From NCBI GenBank assembly GCA_037968835.1, contig JBBKWG010000275.1, positions 1-12,761 on the forward strand: DNA of 12,761 nt, written 5' to 3'. How positions within the stretch are numbered: position 1 is the first letter of the stretch; every line of letters begins with the position of its first letter. The position numbers were made by a program, and so were the translations under genes. The notes under the pieces were generated by a model. It was given only the letters and a program-made list of their open reading frames with translations, ran no database searches and was not told where the DNA came from. Positions 1 through 7,859 of this stretch are shown here, one piece after another. This DNA comes from JBBKWG01 sp037968835. GTDB lineage: Bacteria; Pseudomonadota; Alphaproteobacteria; Rhodobacterales; Rhodobacteraceae.

Positions 1-389
1 TGTTCCGGCTCCAGCACGTCCCCTGCCCCGGTCACGACATAAAGGTCACGTCCATCGGTAACGATCAGCATTGCTTCGAGTTTCTGCAGATACTTGTCGG
101 TGCGCCAGTCTTTAGCCAACTCGACCGCCGCGCGTTGCAGGTGCCCTGGCGTTGCTTCCAGCTTGGCTTCCAGTCGTTCCAACAGCGTGAACGCGTCTGC
201 GGTAGAACCGGCGAAGCCAGCGACAACATCGTTTCCGCCGGGGCTAAGTCGGCGCACCTTTCGCGCAGTGCCCTTGATCACCGTCTGGCCAAGACTGACC
301 TGCCCGTCGCCAGCCACGACTACGCGCCCACCTTTGCGAACACCAATGATCGTAGTGCCGTGCCAACCCGGGAAGCTGTCGTCTGCCAT
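1..389 (-). CDS. hslV: ATP-dependent protease HslVU, peptidase subunit HslV (3' part beyond window)
   Basis: HslV is the threonine protease that forms a double hexameric ring capped by the HslU ATPase, and it degrades misfolded cytoplasmic proteins. About 129 residues are visible, and the C-terminus lies past the left edge. After an 11-residue propeptide (MADDSFPGWHG) comes TTIIGVRKGG, so Thr12 is the expected catalytic N-terminal threonine of the mature subunit. Further family stretches are VVVAGDGQVSLGQTVIKG, KVRRL, VVAGFAGSTADAFTLLERLE and ELAKDWRTDKYLQKLEA, all very typical of alphaproteobacterial HslV. The ATG at 389-387 follows an AGGAG ribosome site about six bases upstream. The gene is separated from trxA by a terminator and has its own candidate heat-shock promoter at 418-447. 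hslU would be expected just beyond the left edge. Identification is secure. Confidence 0.96.
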   Translation of the reverse strand, partial: MADDSFPGWHGTTIIGVRKGGRVVVAGDGQVSLGQTVIKGTARKVRRLSPGGNDVVAGFAGSTADAFTLLERLEAKLEATPGHLQRAAVELAKDWRTDKYLQKLEAMLIVTDGRDLYVVTGAGDVLEPE

Positions 390-417
390 CGCGGTCTCCT
401 TCGTGCGGTTTGGAGGG

Positions 418-447
418 TATATGCGGGTGGTTGATCGGGACTGCAAG
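418..447 (-). promoter_or_regulatory. Candidate sigma-32 (heat-shock) promoter of hslV
   Basis: Read on the minus strand, CTTGCA (447-442) is followed after 15 bases by CCGCATATA (426-418). This is close to the classical enterobacterial RpoH pattern CTTGAA-N13-15-CCCCATNTA: the -35 matches 5 of 6 and the -10 has one mismatch. Transcription would start near 411, giving a leader of about 22 bases before the hslV ATG. HslVU is a well-known heat-shock protease, so the position makes sense. A weaker sigma-70 reading (TTGCAG-N17-CATATA) overlaps the same bases, so the sigma-factor assignment is an inference. Confidence 0.5.
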
Positions 448-473
448 GCGTCGCTGCCGCAGCGTCAGACAAG

Positions 474-496
474 AAAAAAGCCGCCCTGAGGCGGCT
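474..496 (-). terminator. Rho-independent terminator after trxA
   Basis: On the minus strand, AGCCGCC-TCAG-GGCGGCT forms a perfect 7-bp GC-rich stem (496-479) with a four-base loop. The last bases of the stem run into a T tract (478-474). It sits 22 bases after the trxA stop and 85 bases before the hslV start. It therefore separates the repair/thioredoxin transcription unit from hslV. On the plus strand there is no immediate T run and no upstream gene, so it is read as acting on the minus strand only. Confidence 0.88.
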
Positions 497-517
497 ATTC
501 CTACGATTTTTAGACGT

Positions 518-838
518 TCAGATTGACTCGTCGATCCAGCCCTTCAGCGCGGCTTTCGGCGCGGCACCGGTTTTGTTGGAGACCACCTGACCGTCCTTGA
601 ACAAAAACAGCGAGGGAATGCCACGGACGCCAAGCTGAGCAGGTGAGTTCGGGTTCTCGTCGACGTTGACCTTCGCGATCTTGATCTGATCGCCGTACTC
701 CTCGCTCAATTCCTCCAGCGCTGGGCCGATCATCTTGCAAGGACCACACCACTCGGCCCAAAAGTCCACGACAACGGGCACGTCGGACTGGCGGACTTCC
801 GCGTCGAAAGTATCGTCGGTGACAGCAACGGTTGCCAT
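518..838 (-). CDS. trxA: Thioredoxin 1 (TrxA)
   Basis: This is a small cytoplasmic protein-disulfide reductant, recycled by thioredoxin reductase, that serves ribonucleotide reductase, peroxiredoxins and many other targets. It is 106 residues, the normal length for TrxA. The active site WCGPC is at residues 30-34 inside VVVDFWAEWCGPCK. The buried Asp of the fold is D25, and the cis-proline is in GIPSLFLF (P75). The C-terminal GAAPKAALKGWIDESI matches the usual last helix. There is no signal peptide, which argues for a cytoplasmic protein. The ATG at 838 has a strong AAGGAGA ribosome site (851-845). The gene lies 61 bases after the addA stop, with no terminator between them, and is followed by a clear one. 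It is therefore probably the last gene of the add operon, although an own promoter in the gap cannot be excluded. Confidence 0.96.
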   Translation of the reverse strand: MATVAVTDDTFDAEVRQSDVPVVVDFWAEWCGPCKMIGPALEELSEEYGDQIKIAKVNVDENPNSPAQLGVRGIPSLFLFKDGQVVSNKTGAAPKAALKGWIDESI

Positions 839-899
839 GAAAGGTCTCCTTGGGATGAGGCGTCAGAATTGAGGAACGTAAGGAGCGGTCGGGCGAACG

Positions 900-3800
900 T
901 CAAGATGTGGTAGATGAAGTCAGCGCCCGCCTCACGATACCGTGGTCTATTGGCATAAGTGTGGCGGTCGAAGTCCAGAGGATGGCAAGGTCGATGGTGC
1001 GATCGGGCCAAATCTGTTCGAGCGCTTCCAGATATGCGCCCATTTGGCGCAAGACGCCTTCCGGGGTTTTTTCAGGGCAATCCGGTGGAGTCGCGTTCGT
1101 CTTGAAGTCGACGGCGAGAATGCGATCCGGCGTGACATTGAGCCGGTCGATGGTGCCCCGCATATCGCTGGAAAGCGATGGAAGATGTGCGGTGATATCG
1201 ACCTCGGCCAGCGTTTCGGCAGCAAAGATCTCCGGGAAAGCGTCGATAATTCGGAGCGCCACCTTCGCGATGGAATTGGCATCGGTGGAGTTCGCGAGAT
1301 CCGGTCCCTGAGACAGAAGGCGAAGCGCAGTATTTTGCCGCTCGCCAGGTGAGAGAGCGGGCAGGTGCTCCAAAAGCAAGTGAATTTGCCTTCCCCGACG
1401 CATTGCCGCGGCTTCTTCAAGACCATCCGTCGCGCCAAAGACGATCTTTGCGCCACCCAAATCCGACGGCGTAACAAATTCGGACTTCAGGGGCGCGGGT
1501 CTCGCGTCGGTCTTGTAGAAATCGGGTGAATTCTCCTTTTTAGAGACAGTTTCTCTATTTGTAATTGAAGAAGGTGTGGGCCAGTCACCATGCTGCAAGC
1601 GCAGCCCAATGCCCGTCGGTGTATCGACGGGGATCGCGTCGGCGCGTTCAAGCCCGGCTCGCACGAGGTCGTGCCATGTCACGTCCTTGCGTTTGTCGCC
1701 GCGCTCCAACCCGCAAACGATCAGCCAATGTTCGGCACGGGTCATCGCGACATACAGCAGGCGTTGCCGCTCCTCGCGTTCGGCGTCAGCCTTTACGCCT
1801 TTTGCAACGCTGACTAGATCGGGGCATTCTGTGCCAGACAGCGGCCACAGCGGAACCCCGTCTTCACTAACGATTATTTCGCCAGAGCGGGCATTTTCGA
1901 CACGGGTTGTATCGGGGAGAATAACGATGGGCGCTTCAAGCCCCTTTGCGCCATGCACAGTCATGACGCGGATCAACCCGCCGGAACTGTCAGTCTGTCG
2001 CTTGATGTCAATATCTTCGGCTTTGGCGCGGACGAGAAACGCAGTCAAACTGGGGACATCCGACTGCTCGAATGAAAGCGCCTGATTAAGCAACTCGTCG
2101 ATGCCATCTTCGGCCTCGGGGCCTAGACGTGAAAGTAGCGCGCGCCGCCCACCGTGGCGGGTCAGGATCAGTTCGAGGAGCTCAAAGGGGCGGAGAAAGT
2201 CGGATCTGTCGCGGAGCGCTATCAAGCGCGAGAACGTCTCTGGAAACTCAGCTTGCCGGTTTCGAAGCTCCGCCCACAGGTAACGCGATTTGCGACCCTG
2301 AGCGAGTTGATAGAGGTCCGCTTCTGACCACCCGAAGAGCGGGGATCGGAGCGCGGCTGCCAGCGAAAGATCATCTTCGGGAAGCGCCAGAAAGGACAGA
2401 AGTGCTAGTAGGTCGCGCACTGCAAGTTCGGCGCTTATCTTCAGTCTGTCGGCACCCGCGATCGGAAGCTGTGAGGTTTTGCAGGCGCGTATGATATGAT
2501 CGAACAAACTGGATCGACCTTGCACTAGGATAAGGAAGTCACCGGCGTTGATCCGTCGAGATTCGCCGTTTTCTCCCGGAATAGTCTCGGTTTCTATCAT
2601 CTCGCGGATGCGTTTCGCGATCCGCTCGGCGAGAAGGACGGCAGGCGCGTTGGCGACCTCGCGGTCAACTGGATCGTACCACGCGGGCTCGTCAAGTTTG
2701 GGTGGTTGCTGCTCCTGCGGCCAGAGATCGACCCGACCCGCGCGCGTTTCGTGGAAGGCGATATGACGAAAGTCGATCCCGAGACCGCGCGCAGCATCCT
2801 CGACAAAAACCGAATCGACCGTGTTCAGGATTGCCGCTGAGGAACGGAAGGAATGCGCAAGGTTTCGGGTTTTTAAACCTGTCTGATGTGAGAGCTGTCG
2901 GCTGAAGTGATTGGCCATTGTATCGAACGCGCGGGCGTCGGCGCCTTGAAAGCTGTAGATCGACTGCTTCTTATCTCCAACAACAAAAAGCGAGCGTGGA
3001 ATACTGGCCCGGGACCCCTGCCCCGATGCGATCTCTTCGGCGAGCGCGGCGATCACTTGCCACTGAGCCGGACTGGTGTCCTGCGCCTCGTCCACTAGAA
3101 TGTGGTCAATATTCCCATCGAGTCGATAAAGCACCCAAGCCAGCGACAGATCGGTCAGCAATATCCGCGCGCGCTCGATAAGGTCGTCGAAATCCAGCAC
3201 GGCGCGTGCATCTTTCGCGGCGCGGTAAAGAGGCAGAAACGCGGATGCAAACGCGTGTAGCGCGGCGGTCTTTTCGGCCGCCCTAAGCGAAATTCGCAAG
3301 GCACGCGCAGAAGCGATATTAGCTTGAATAGTCTCATATCGCGGCAAGTCCGATAGCAGGATGCCGTCGCGGAGTTTCTTGGTCGGGGGCGTACTCCTTG
3401 GTTGATAGGCATTTGCTCCTGACTTTAACAACAGCAGCCCCTCAAGTGCCTCAAGTGCTGCTAAAGTCGCCTCCGTAGGAAGCGATGCAAGTTCGGCCGA
3501 CAGAGTCTGATCGGACGACAGATCCGACGTCGAAATTGCCGGCGCAAGGCTCCGCAGGAACAAAAGGTCATCAGTCGTCAGGGCGTCTGCGACGGTACGG
3601 TCAAGCGTAAGGTCCGGCGCAACTCCGAAATGACGGAACACCTCGTCGCGGCTTTTTGGCGGCGCGAACGCTTGCGCCTTGGATGCCACTATTTTCGCAA
3701 GGTCTGTGAGCGAATCGCCAGAGTACATCTTCGCGATCGCGGAGAGCGACGGATCAACCTGGCTCGCAAGACCGTCAAGCACCTCTGCAATCAATTCCTT

Positions 3801-4244
3801 GGTGCCTTGATCATCCAATTCTTTGAACTGCGGTGAAACGCCTGCTTCGAGGGGAAACTGGCGCAAGAGCCCGGAGCAGAACGAATGAATTGTCTGAATT
3901 TTGAGCCCGCCCGGTGTTTCAATCGCCCGCGCAAAAAGCGTTCTGGCATGATCGAGATCGCCGAAGGCGCATTCACCCAGTGATTCCAGCTCCGACCGCA
4001 ATCGTGCATCGTCCAGCATGGCCCAGGATCCGAGACGCTTGAACAATCGGTTCTGCATCTCGCCCGCAGCAGCCTTGGTATAGGTCAGGCAGAGTATGTT
4101 CTGCGGCTCGACTTCGCGCAGAAGCATTCGCGCAACGCGATCAGTCAACACTCGCGTCTTTCCCGATCCGGCGTTGGCCGACAGCCACGTCGAGAAATCG
4201 GGGTCTGCGGCCGCGTTTTGCGCCTTTGTCGCGTCATCCATCAT
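900..4244 (-). CDS. addA: Double-strand break repair helicase-nuclease AddA
   Basis: AddA is the UvrD-family (SF1A) ATP-dependent helicase and nuclease subunit of AddAB. This complex resects DNA ends for RecA loading in bacteria that lack RecBCD. Numbered from the chosen start (1114 residues), the motifs are: Walker A AGSGKT (25-30); LTYTKAAAGEM; DEAQD (385-389); GDKKQSIYSFQGAD; HSFR; VMTVHGAKGLE (about 760-770); and YVAMTRAEH (about 831-839). The C-terminal RecB-type nuclease shows GRQIH (His955), GTIDRL (Asp1033), VDFKT (Asp1046, Lys1048) and QMGAY. Both activities therefore look intact. The reading frame is open 13 codons further upstream. I chose the ATG at 4244 because it forms an ATGA overlap with the addB stop, and because family members begin close to this point. 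A second in-frame ATG follows immediately at 4241. Confidence 0.95.
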   Translation of the reverse strand: MMDDATKAQNAAADPDFSTWLSANAGSGKTRVLTDRVARMLLREVEPQNILCLTYTKAAAGEMQNRLFKRLGSWAMLDDARLRSELESLGECAFGDLDHARTLFARAIETPGGLKIQTIHSFCSGLLRQFPLEAGVSPQFKELDDQGTKELIAEVLDGLASQVDPSLSAIAKMYSGDSLTDLAKIVASKAQAFAPPKSRDEVFRHFGVAPDLTLDRTVADALTTDDLLFLRSLAPAISTSDLSSDQTLSAELASLPTEATLAALEALEGLLLLKSGANAYQPRSTPPTKKLRDGILLSDLPRYETIQANIASARALRISLRAAEKTAALHAFASAFLPLYRAAKDARAVLDFDDLIERARILLTDLSLAWVLYRLDGNIDHILVDEAQDTSPAQWQVIAALAEEIASGQGSRASIPRSLFVVGDKKQSIYSFQGADARAFDTMANHFSRQLSHQTGLKTRNLAHSFRSSAAILNTVDSVFVEDAARGLGIDFRHIAFHETRAGRVDLWPQEQQPPKLDEPAWYDPVDREVANAPAVLLAERIAKRIREMIETETIPGENGESRRINAGDFLILVQGRSSLFDHIIRACKTSQLPIAGADRLKISAELAVRDLLALLSFLALPEDDLSLAAALRSPLFGWSEADLYQLAQGRKSRYLWAELRNRQAEFPETFSRLIALRDRSDFLRPFELLELILTRHGGRRALLSRLGPEAEDGIDELLNQALSFEQSDVPSLTAFLVRAKAEDIDIKRQTDSSGGLIRVMTVHGAKGLEAPIVILPDTTRVENARSGEIIVSEDGVPLWPLSGTECPDLVSVAKGVKADAEREERQRLLYVAMTRAEHWLIVCGLERGDKRKDVTWHDLVRAGLERADAIPVDTPTGIGLRLQHGDWPTPSSITNRETVSKKENSPDFYKTDARPAPLKSEFVTPSDLGGAKIVFGATDGLEEAAAMRRGRQIHLLLEHLPALSPGERQNTALRLLSQGPDLANSTDANSIAKVALRIIDAFPEIFAAETLAEVDITAHLPSLSSDMRGTIDRLNVTPDRILAVDFKTNATPPDCPEKTPEGVLRQMGAYLEALEQIWPDRTIDLAILWTSTATLMPIDHGIVRRALTSSTTS

Positions 4245-7180
4245 CGAAACTGCTCGGGCACGGCAGTCTGAGTTTCGTCCCATTCACCAAATCGCGCCAG
4301 GTGATCATAGTCGCCCTCGAACCGCATTTTCTCCATCGCGCGCCTTGAAACATATCCACGAGTACCGCTGTCATACTGCCGCAAGAGATCTCGCAACTCC
4401 GCTGCAATAGTGACTGTTCGGTAGTCGCCTTTGTCGGTCTCGATCAGTTCGATGTCGTTCCGTTTGGGAGTGCGCCCTAGCCCGACATGCACAACGCGCG
4501 CGACCTCGGCTGGTGGAATATTCGTGAAAGCGCCCATCTCCGCCATGACGGCCTCGATCAAAAGTTGACGATCAAAGTGGCGGACGGCATCGGCTGTTGG
4601 CGGACTTCCGGTCTTGTAGTCGTAGATTACGAGGCGCCCGTCTTGCAGACGGTCAATCCGGTCCGCCTTGCCGCGAATGTCGAAGTCAGAATCTGCGATA
4701 GAAATCTTACCCTTGACCTCAAGCCCAACAGGAATCGCTGTCGCGCGACGCCAAGCCTCGGTTCCAACTACGTGGTCGGCGATCAAAGTTAGATGTCCGC
4801 GCCAGTGCGCCCGAGTGGAGGGCCAGGGCACGAGAGCATCAAGCACTTCATCCGCTATGTGAAGGAATTGATCCACGTCGAATTTGCCCGAATTGGTGCC
4901 GTATTCGCGAACAAATCGCTCCATGATGGAGTGAAAGACATCGCCTCGCATCGCTGGACCCGGTTCCGGGCGCAATGCATTCAACTGTTTCAGCCCCAAT
5001 ACGTAGCGAGCGTAAATCGCGTATGGGTCCCGGATCAACCGCTGAATGTCTGTGATCGACAGCGACTTCGGTCGGAGATTTGCGGGGGGCGCCGGGGCCG
5101 GGCGGCGTGCAGGTGGGATCGAATCGCCGATGTCGAGCATATTCGCGATGTCCAGAAACCTTTGACCGCGCTCCTTCATCGCGTTCAGCGCATCGGGGCC
5201 GGTCTGCGCAGGCAGTCCGGCAAGTAGATTCGTCAGGCGGTTCAGCCAACGCGACGGAACAGTCTGCGCCTCGGCATCACGTTTGGCGCGAGAAAGGATT
5301 ACTTCGCGGGCGCACACCGATTGCTGATAGTCGTGCGCGGACAGGCCGATCTGGCGGTCCGGAAGAAGTAGGCCGACTTGACGGCGCATTTTTTGACTAA
5401 GCCAAGGATCGGGTGCAGGCCTTTCGGGCCAGGTGCCCTCATTGAGACCGCCCAGAATCACCAGGTCGGCGCCTTGCACACGGGCTTCAAGCGTTCCCCA
5501 TATCATCACATCGGGTCTGCCGCCTTCGATATCGCGGGTATTTTCCGCGGAGAGTACGCGGCCAATCAAGCGAATGCCCTCCGCAGTATTGACCTGCGGC
5601 GCGCTGTCGGCCGCAGACAGCAATACGGAAAGCGCGTCCCGGGTATCGCGTCCCGCAGTTTCGTCCCAAAGCGCACCGCTGCTGGGATGATTGGGTCCGG
5701 CGGAAATCCACTCCGCCATCGCAACGAGACGCGCAAGAATGAGTCCGAGGTTCGGCTCCTGCGGTTCAGAAACGCGACCCATCAGATCACGGATCCAGCC
5801 GATCCATTCCAGCCATTCAGGGCGCCTATCGGTGAAAGCAGCGAGATCGGCACGCGACGGTGAAAGAATGGAGTTGCGGCGCAGGAACAATTCGAACTCA
5901 CGAGTGGCGCGAAGGTGCGGACCGCGATCGTCAGTGCGCGCGAGTGGGTGCTTGAGCAGAGCAATCAGAGTATCGGAACGCGGCGACCCGGTCATCATGT
6001 CACCGATCTGGCGCAGAAAACGACCGGGAGCGGTAAGCGCGAGCGGACGACCGGAGCTGTCGTCGGGCACAATATTCCAGCGCTGAAGGGCAGCGGCAAC
6101 GCGGCGTCCAAGCGTTCGATCAGGAGTGATGAGCGCAACCGACTTTCCGCGCTCGATCCCATCGCGGATTGCGACAGCAATTGCGACTGCCTCGTCACGT
6201 GGCTGGGCTGCCTCGATCAGCGTCATGTCGGCAGTTGGTGGTCCGAGATCGCCAAGGGCCGGGCCGTCGCTTAACCACTGGCTGGTGACAGGGGCAGGTC
6301 GTAGAGACAATGATATCAGAGCGTTACGTAAGCTAGTGGCCGAGGGTTGCCATGGATCTACGTCAGTGTGGCGCGCGTTTAGAGTTTTCAGCAGATTGGC
6401 AAAACGAAACTGCGGGTGATCTTCGCTGCTTTTCTCGTCCCCTAGACGATCCCAGATCGCGTCAGGACAATCGGTGTCGAATCCAGGTAGAACCAACGCG
6501 CCTTGTGGCAGGCTCGCGACTAGCTTCATGAGTTGCAAAGTTGTGCCGCGAGATCCGGTTGATCCGGCGATAATAATCGGGTCGTTCGGCGGTGTCTGGG
6601 TCCAATGTTCGCCAAGAGCGTTTACAGCTAAACGACGAATCGCCTCCGGGCCGGGAGAGGAGTCGCCTGACTCCTCAAGGTAGGCCCGGACGATTTCAAG
6701 GAATTGCAGGCTTCGTTCCCAATGGCCGGATTGGTCGCCTGTTTCAAGACTTGTGATTGCCGACATTTCAACGCCTTCGCCCTGCATTTCGTCCAGTAGG
6801 GACGTGAGGCTGTCGGCTAGGTCGAAAACCGCAGCGCGGGGTGCGATGTCGGGATTTGCGTTTATCAGTGCCGTAACCAATCGAGCCAGATCCAGTCTCC
6901 GGCGCAAGGGCTCTTGCGTCGGCGGCAGGTCAGCGGTCGGAACTAGCGCGCGAAGATCGGTTAATAGACTGATGCGCGGTAAAAGCCGCGGTTGGCCGTC
7001 TGCGAACAAACTTGTCAATCGACGGGCCATGCGCCGGGTGTTTACGAGAATTCGAACTTTTGCGAGCGCCTCGGGGGGCTGCGGCGCTGTGCGTGAGATG
7101 ATCCCCCGCACCAGTTCTGCGGGAAAATCCGCACCGGGAGGGATTGAAAATATGCGGGGTCTCGCGGTGGTGTCAAACAT
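4241..7180 (-). CDS. addB: Double-strand break repair protein AddB (alphaproteobacterial type)
   Basis: AddB is the partner subunit of AddA. It carries a degraded helicase fold and a second PD-(D/E)XK nuclease that cuts the other strand. The protein is 979 residues. The N-terminus (IFSIPPGADFP, then RILVNTRRMARRL) is the alphaproteobacterial form and shows no Walker A loop. The middle has the family signature LGGLNEGTWPERPAPDPWLS (577-595). The C-terminal nuclease shows RGDVFHSIMERF (His750), RGKADRID (Asp840), IYDYKTG (Asp854, Lys856) and QLLIEA (Gln872). No cysteine lies in the C-terminal third. The iron-sulfur cluster known from Bacillus AddB is therefore absent, with RDPYAIYARYVLGL replacing the usual Cys-containing stretch. 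The ATG at 7180 overlaps the murU stop by eight bases (ATGTTTGA), and the stop overlaps the addA start. Both overlaps support translational coupling. Confidence 0.94.
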   Translation of the reverse strand: MFDTTARPRIFSIPPGADFPAELVRGIISRTAPQPPEALAKVRILVNTRRMARRLTSLFADGQPRLLPRISLLTDLRALVPTADLPPTQEPLRRRLDLARLVTALINANPDIAPRAAVFDLADSLTSLLDEMQGEGVEMSAITSLETGDQSGHWERSLQFLEIVRAYLEESGDSSPGPEAIRRLAVNALGEHWTQTPPNDPIIIAGSTGSRGTTLQLMKLVASLPQGALVLPGFDTDCPDAIWDRLGDEKSSEDHPQFRFANLLKTLNARHTDVDPWQPSATSLRNALISLSLRPAPVTSQWLSDGPALGDLGPPTADMTLIEAAQPRDEAVAIAVAIRDGIERGKSVALITPDRTLGRRVAAALQRWNIVPDDSSGRPLALTAPGRFLRQIGDMMTGSPRSDTLIALLKHPLARTDDRGPHLRATREFELFLRRNSILSPSRADLAAFTDRRPEWLEWIGWIRDLMGRVSEPQEPNLGLILARLVAMAEWISAGPNHPSSGALWDETAGRDTRDALSVLLSAADSAPQVNTAEGIRLIGRVLSAENTRDIEGGRPDVMIWGTLEARVQGADLVILGGLNEGTWPERPAPDPWLSQKMRRQVGLLLPDRQIGLSAHDYQQSVCAREVILSRAKRDAEAQTVPSRWLNRLTNLLAGLPAQTGPDALNAMKERGQRFLDIANMLDIGDSIPPARRPAPAPPANLRPKSLSITDIQRLIRDPYAIYARYVLGLKQLNALRPEPGPAMRGDVFHSIMERFVREYGTNSGKFDVDQFLHIADEVLDALVPWPSTRAHWRGHLTLIADHVVGTEAWRRATAIPVGLEVKGKISIADSDFDIRGKADRIDRLQDGRLVIYDYKTGSPPTADAVRHFDRQLLIEAVMAEMGAFTNIPPAEVARVVHVGLGRTPKRNDIELIETDKGDYRTVTIAAELRDLLRQYDSGTRGYVSRRAMEKMRFEGDYDHLARFGEWDETQTAVPEQFR

Positions 7181-7859
7181 AGCCAGTCCTCAACATGACT
7201 TCCGCTCGAGCGAGGCCGTCGGGATGACCGATATCGAACCAGCCGCCGTCATGGATAAGTCCGTGAAGCGGTCCGGACTCAGCGAGCAAATCCCAATAGC
7301 GGTTAAGCGAGAAAACCGGATCACCAATTTCGCGGAGTTTCTCGGTCCGGATTATCTGGGCGCCGGTGTAAAGATACGGACCCTTTCGATGAATCTTCCC
7401 GGATTCGAGACTGAAATCCCCGCATTCAGCGGACCGACCGGCGGTTTCTGTCGAAACCAGAAGAAGGAGCGCTTGCATATCGGGAAGCCACGCTTCGAGA
7501 AGCTGAGTGAGGGGATTGCGTCCAGTCCATGCCGCATCAGGATTGAGAGTTAAAGCGGGACCCGAACCAAGATCGGATAACGCTGATTTCAGCCCTCCGC
7601 CGGTATCCAAAATATCGGGGACTTCGTGGTGAACGACGACGTCGTGAGCAAGCAGATGCGGCGCGATCCGATCGTGGAGGTAGTGGGTATTCGCAACGAT
7701 CCGATTTATCCCCGCTTCGCGAGCCAGGTCGATTGAATGATCAATCATGGGTCGGCCAGCCAACGAAAGCATGGGCTTCGGAACGCTCTCGGTCATCCGA
7801 CCCATTCGCTTTCCGAAACCGGCGGCAAAGATCATAAGGCTTTCCGGCGCGTCTGTCAT
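7173..7859 (-). CDS. murU: Sugar-phosphate nucleotidyltransferase, probable N-acetylmuramate-1-phosphate uridylyltransferase MurU
   Basis: This is a 228-residue member of the nucleotidyltransferase (GT-A) superfamily. The N-terminal nucleotide-binding loop is FAAGFGKRM (11-19), with VPKPML (Lys28 contacts the phosphates in relatives) and LAGRPMIDHSI. DTGGGL (85-90) and a metal-site aspartate in LNPDAAWTG (Asp108, where most relatives have NGD) follow. The C-terminus is GGWFDIGHPDGLARAEVML, the usual second metal-binding stretch (Asp209). MurU converts MurNAc alpha-1-phosphate plus UTP to UDP-MurNAc in the cell-wall recycling route that bypasses de novo MurA/MurB synthesis. The assignment rests on the fold plus the adjacent AmgK-type kinase, which supplies its substrate. 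Another hexose-1-phosphate specificity cannot be ruled out from sequence alone. The start overlaps the amgK stop by four bases (ATGA). Confidence 0.85.
   Translation of the reverse strand: MTDAPESLMIFAAGFGKRMGRMTESVPKPMLSLAGRPMIDHSIDLAREAGINRIVANTHYLHDRIAPHLLAHDVVVHHEVPDILDTGGGLKSALSDLGSGPALTLNPDAAWTGRNPLTQLLEAWLPDMQALLLLVSTETAGRSAECGDFSLESGKIHRKGPYLYTGAQIIRTEKLREIGDPVFSLNRYWDLLAESGPLHGLIHDGGWFDIGHPDGLARAEVMLRTGYV

Noticed and set aside
94..489. Plus-strand frames over the hslV region
   Set aside because: They are antisense to hslV, whose minus-strand translation matches the family almost residue for residue.
4245..4283. Thirteen-codon upstream extension of addA
   Set aside because: The extension lies wholly inside the end of addB, lacks a good ribosome site and looks unlike family N-termini. 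The ATG at 4244 gives an ATGA overlap and the expected MMDDATKAQ start.
6753..7553. A 266-codon open frame on the plus strand across the addB-murU junction
   Set aside because: It is antisense to two well-supported overlapping genes, its product is Arg/Ser-rich with no recognisable motif, and it has no clear ribosome site. It is an artefact of GC-rich codon usage.
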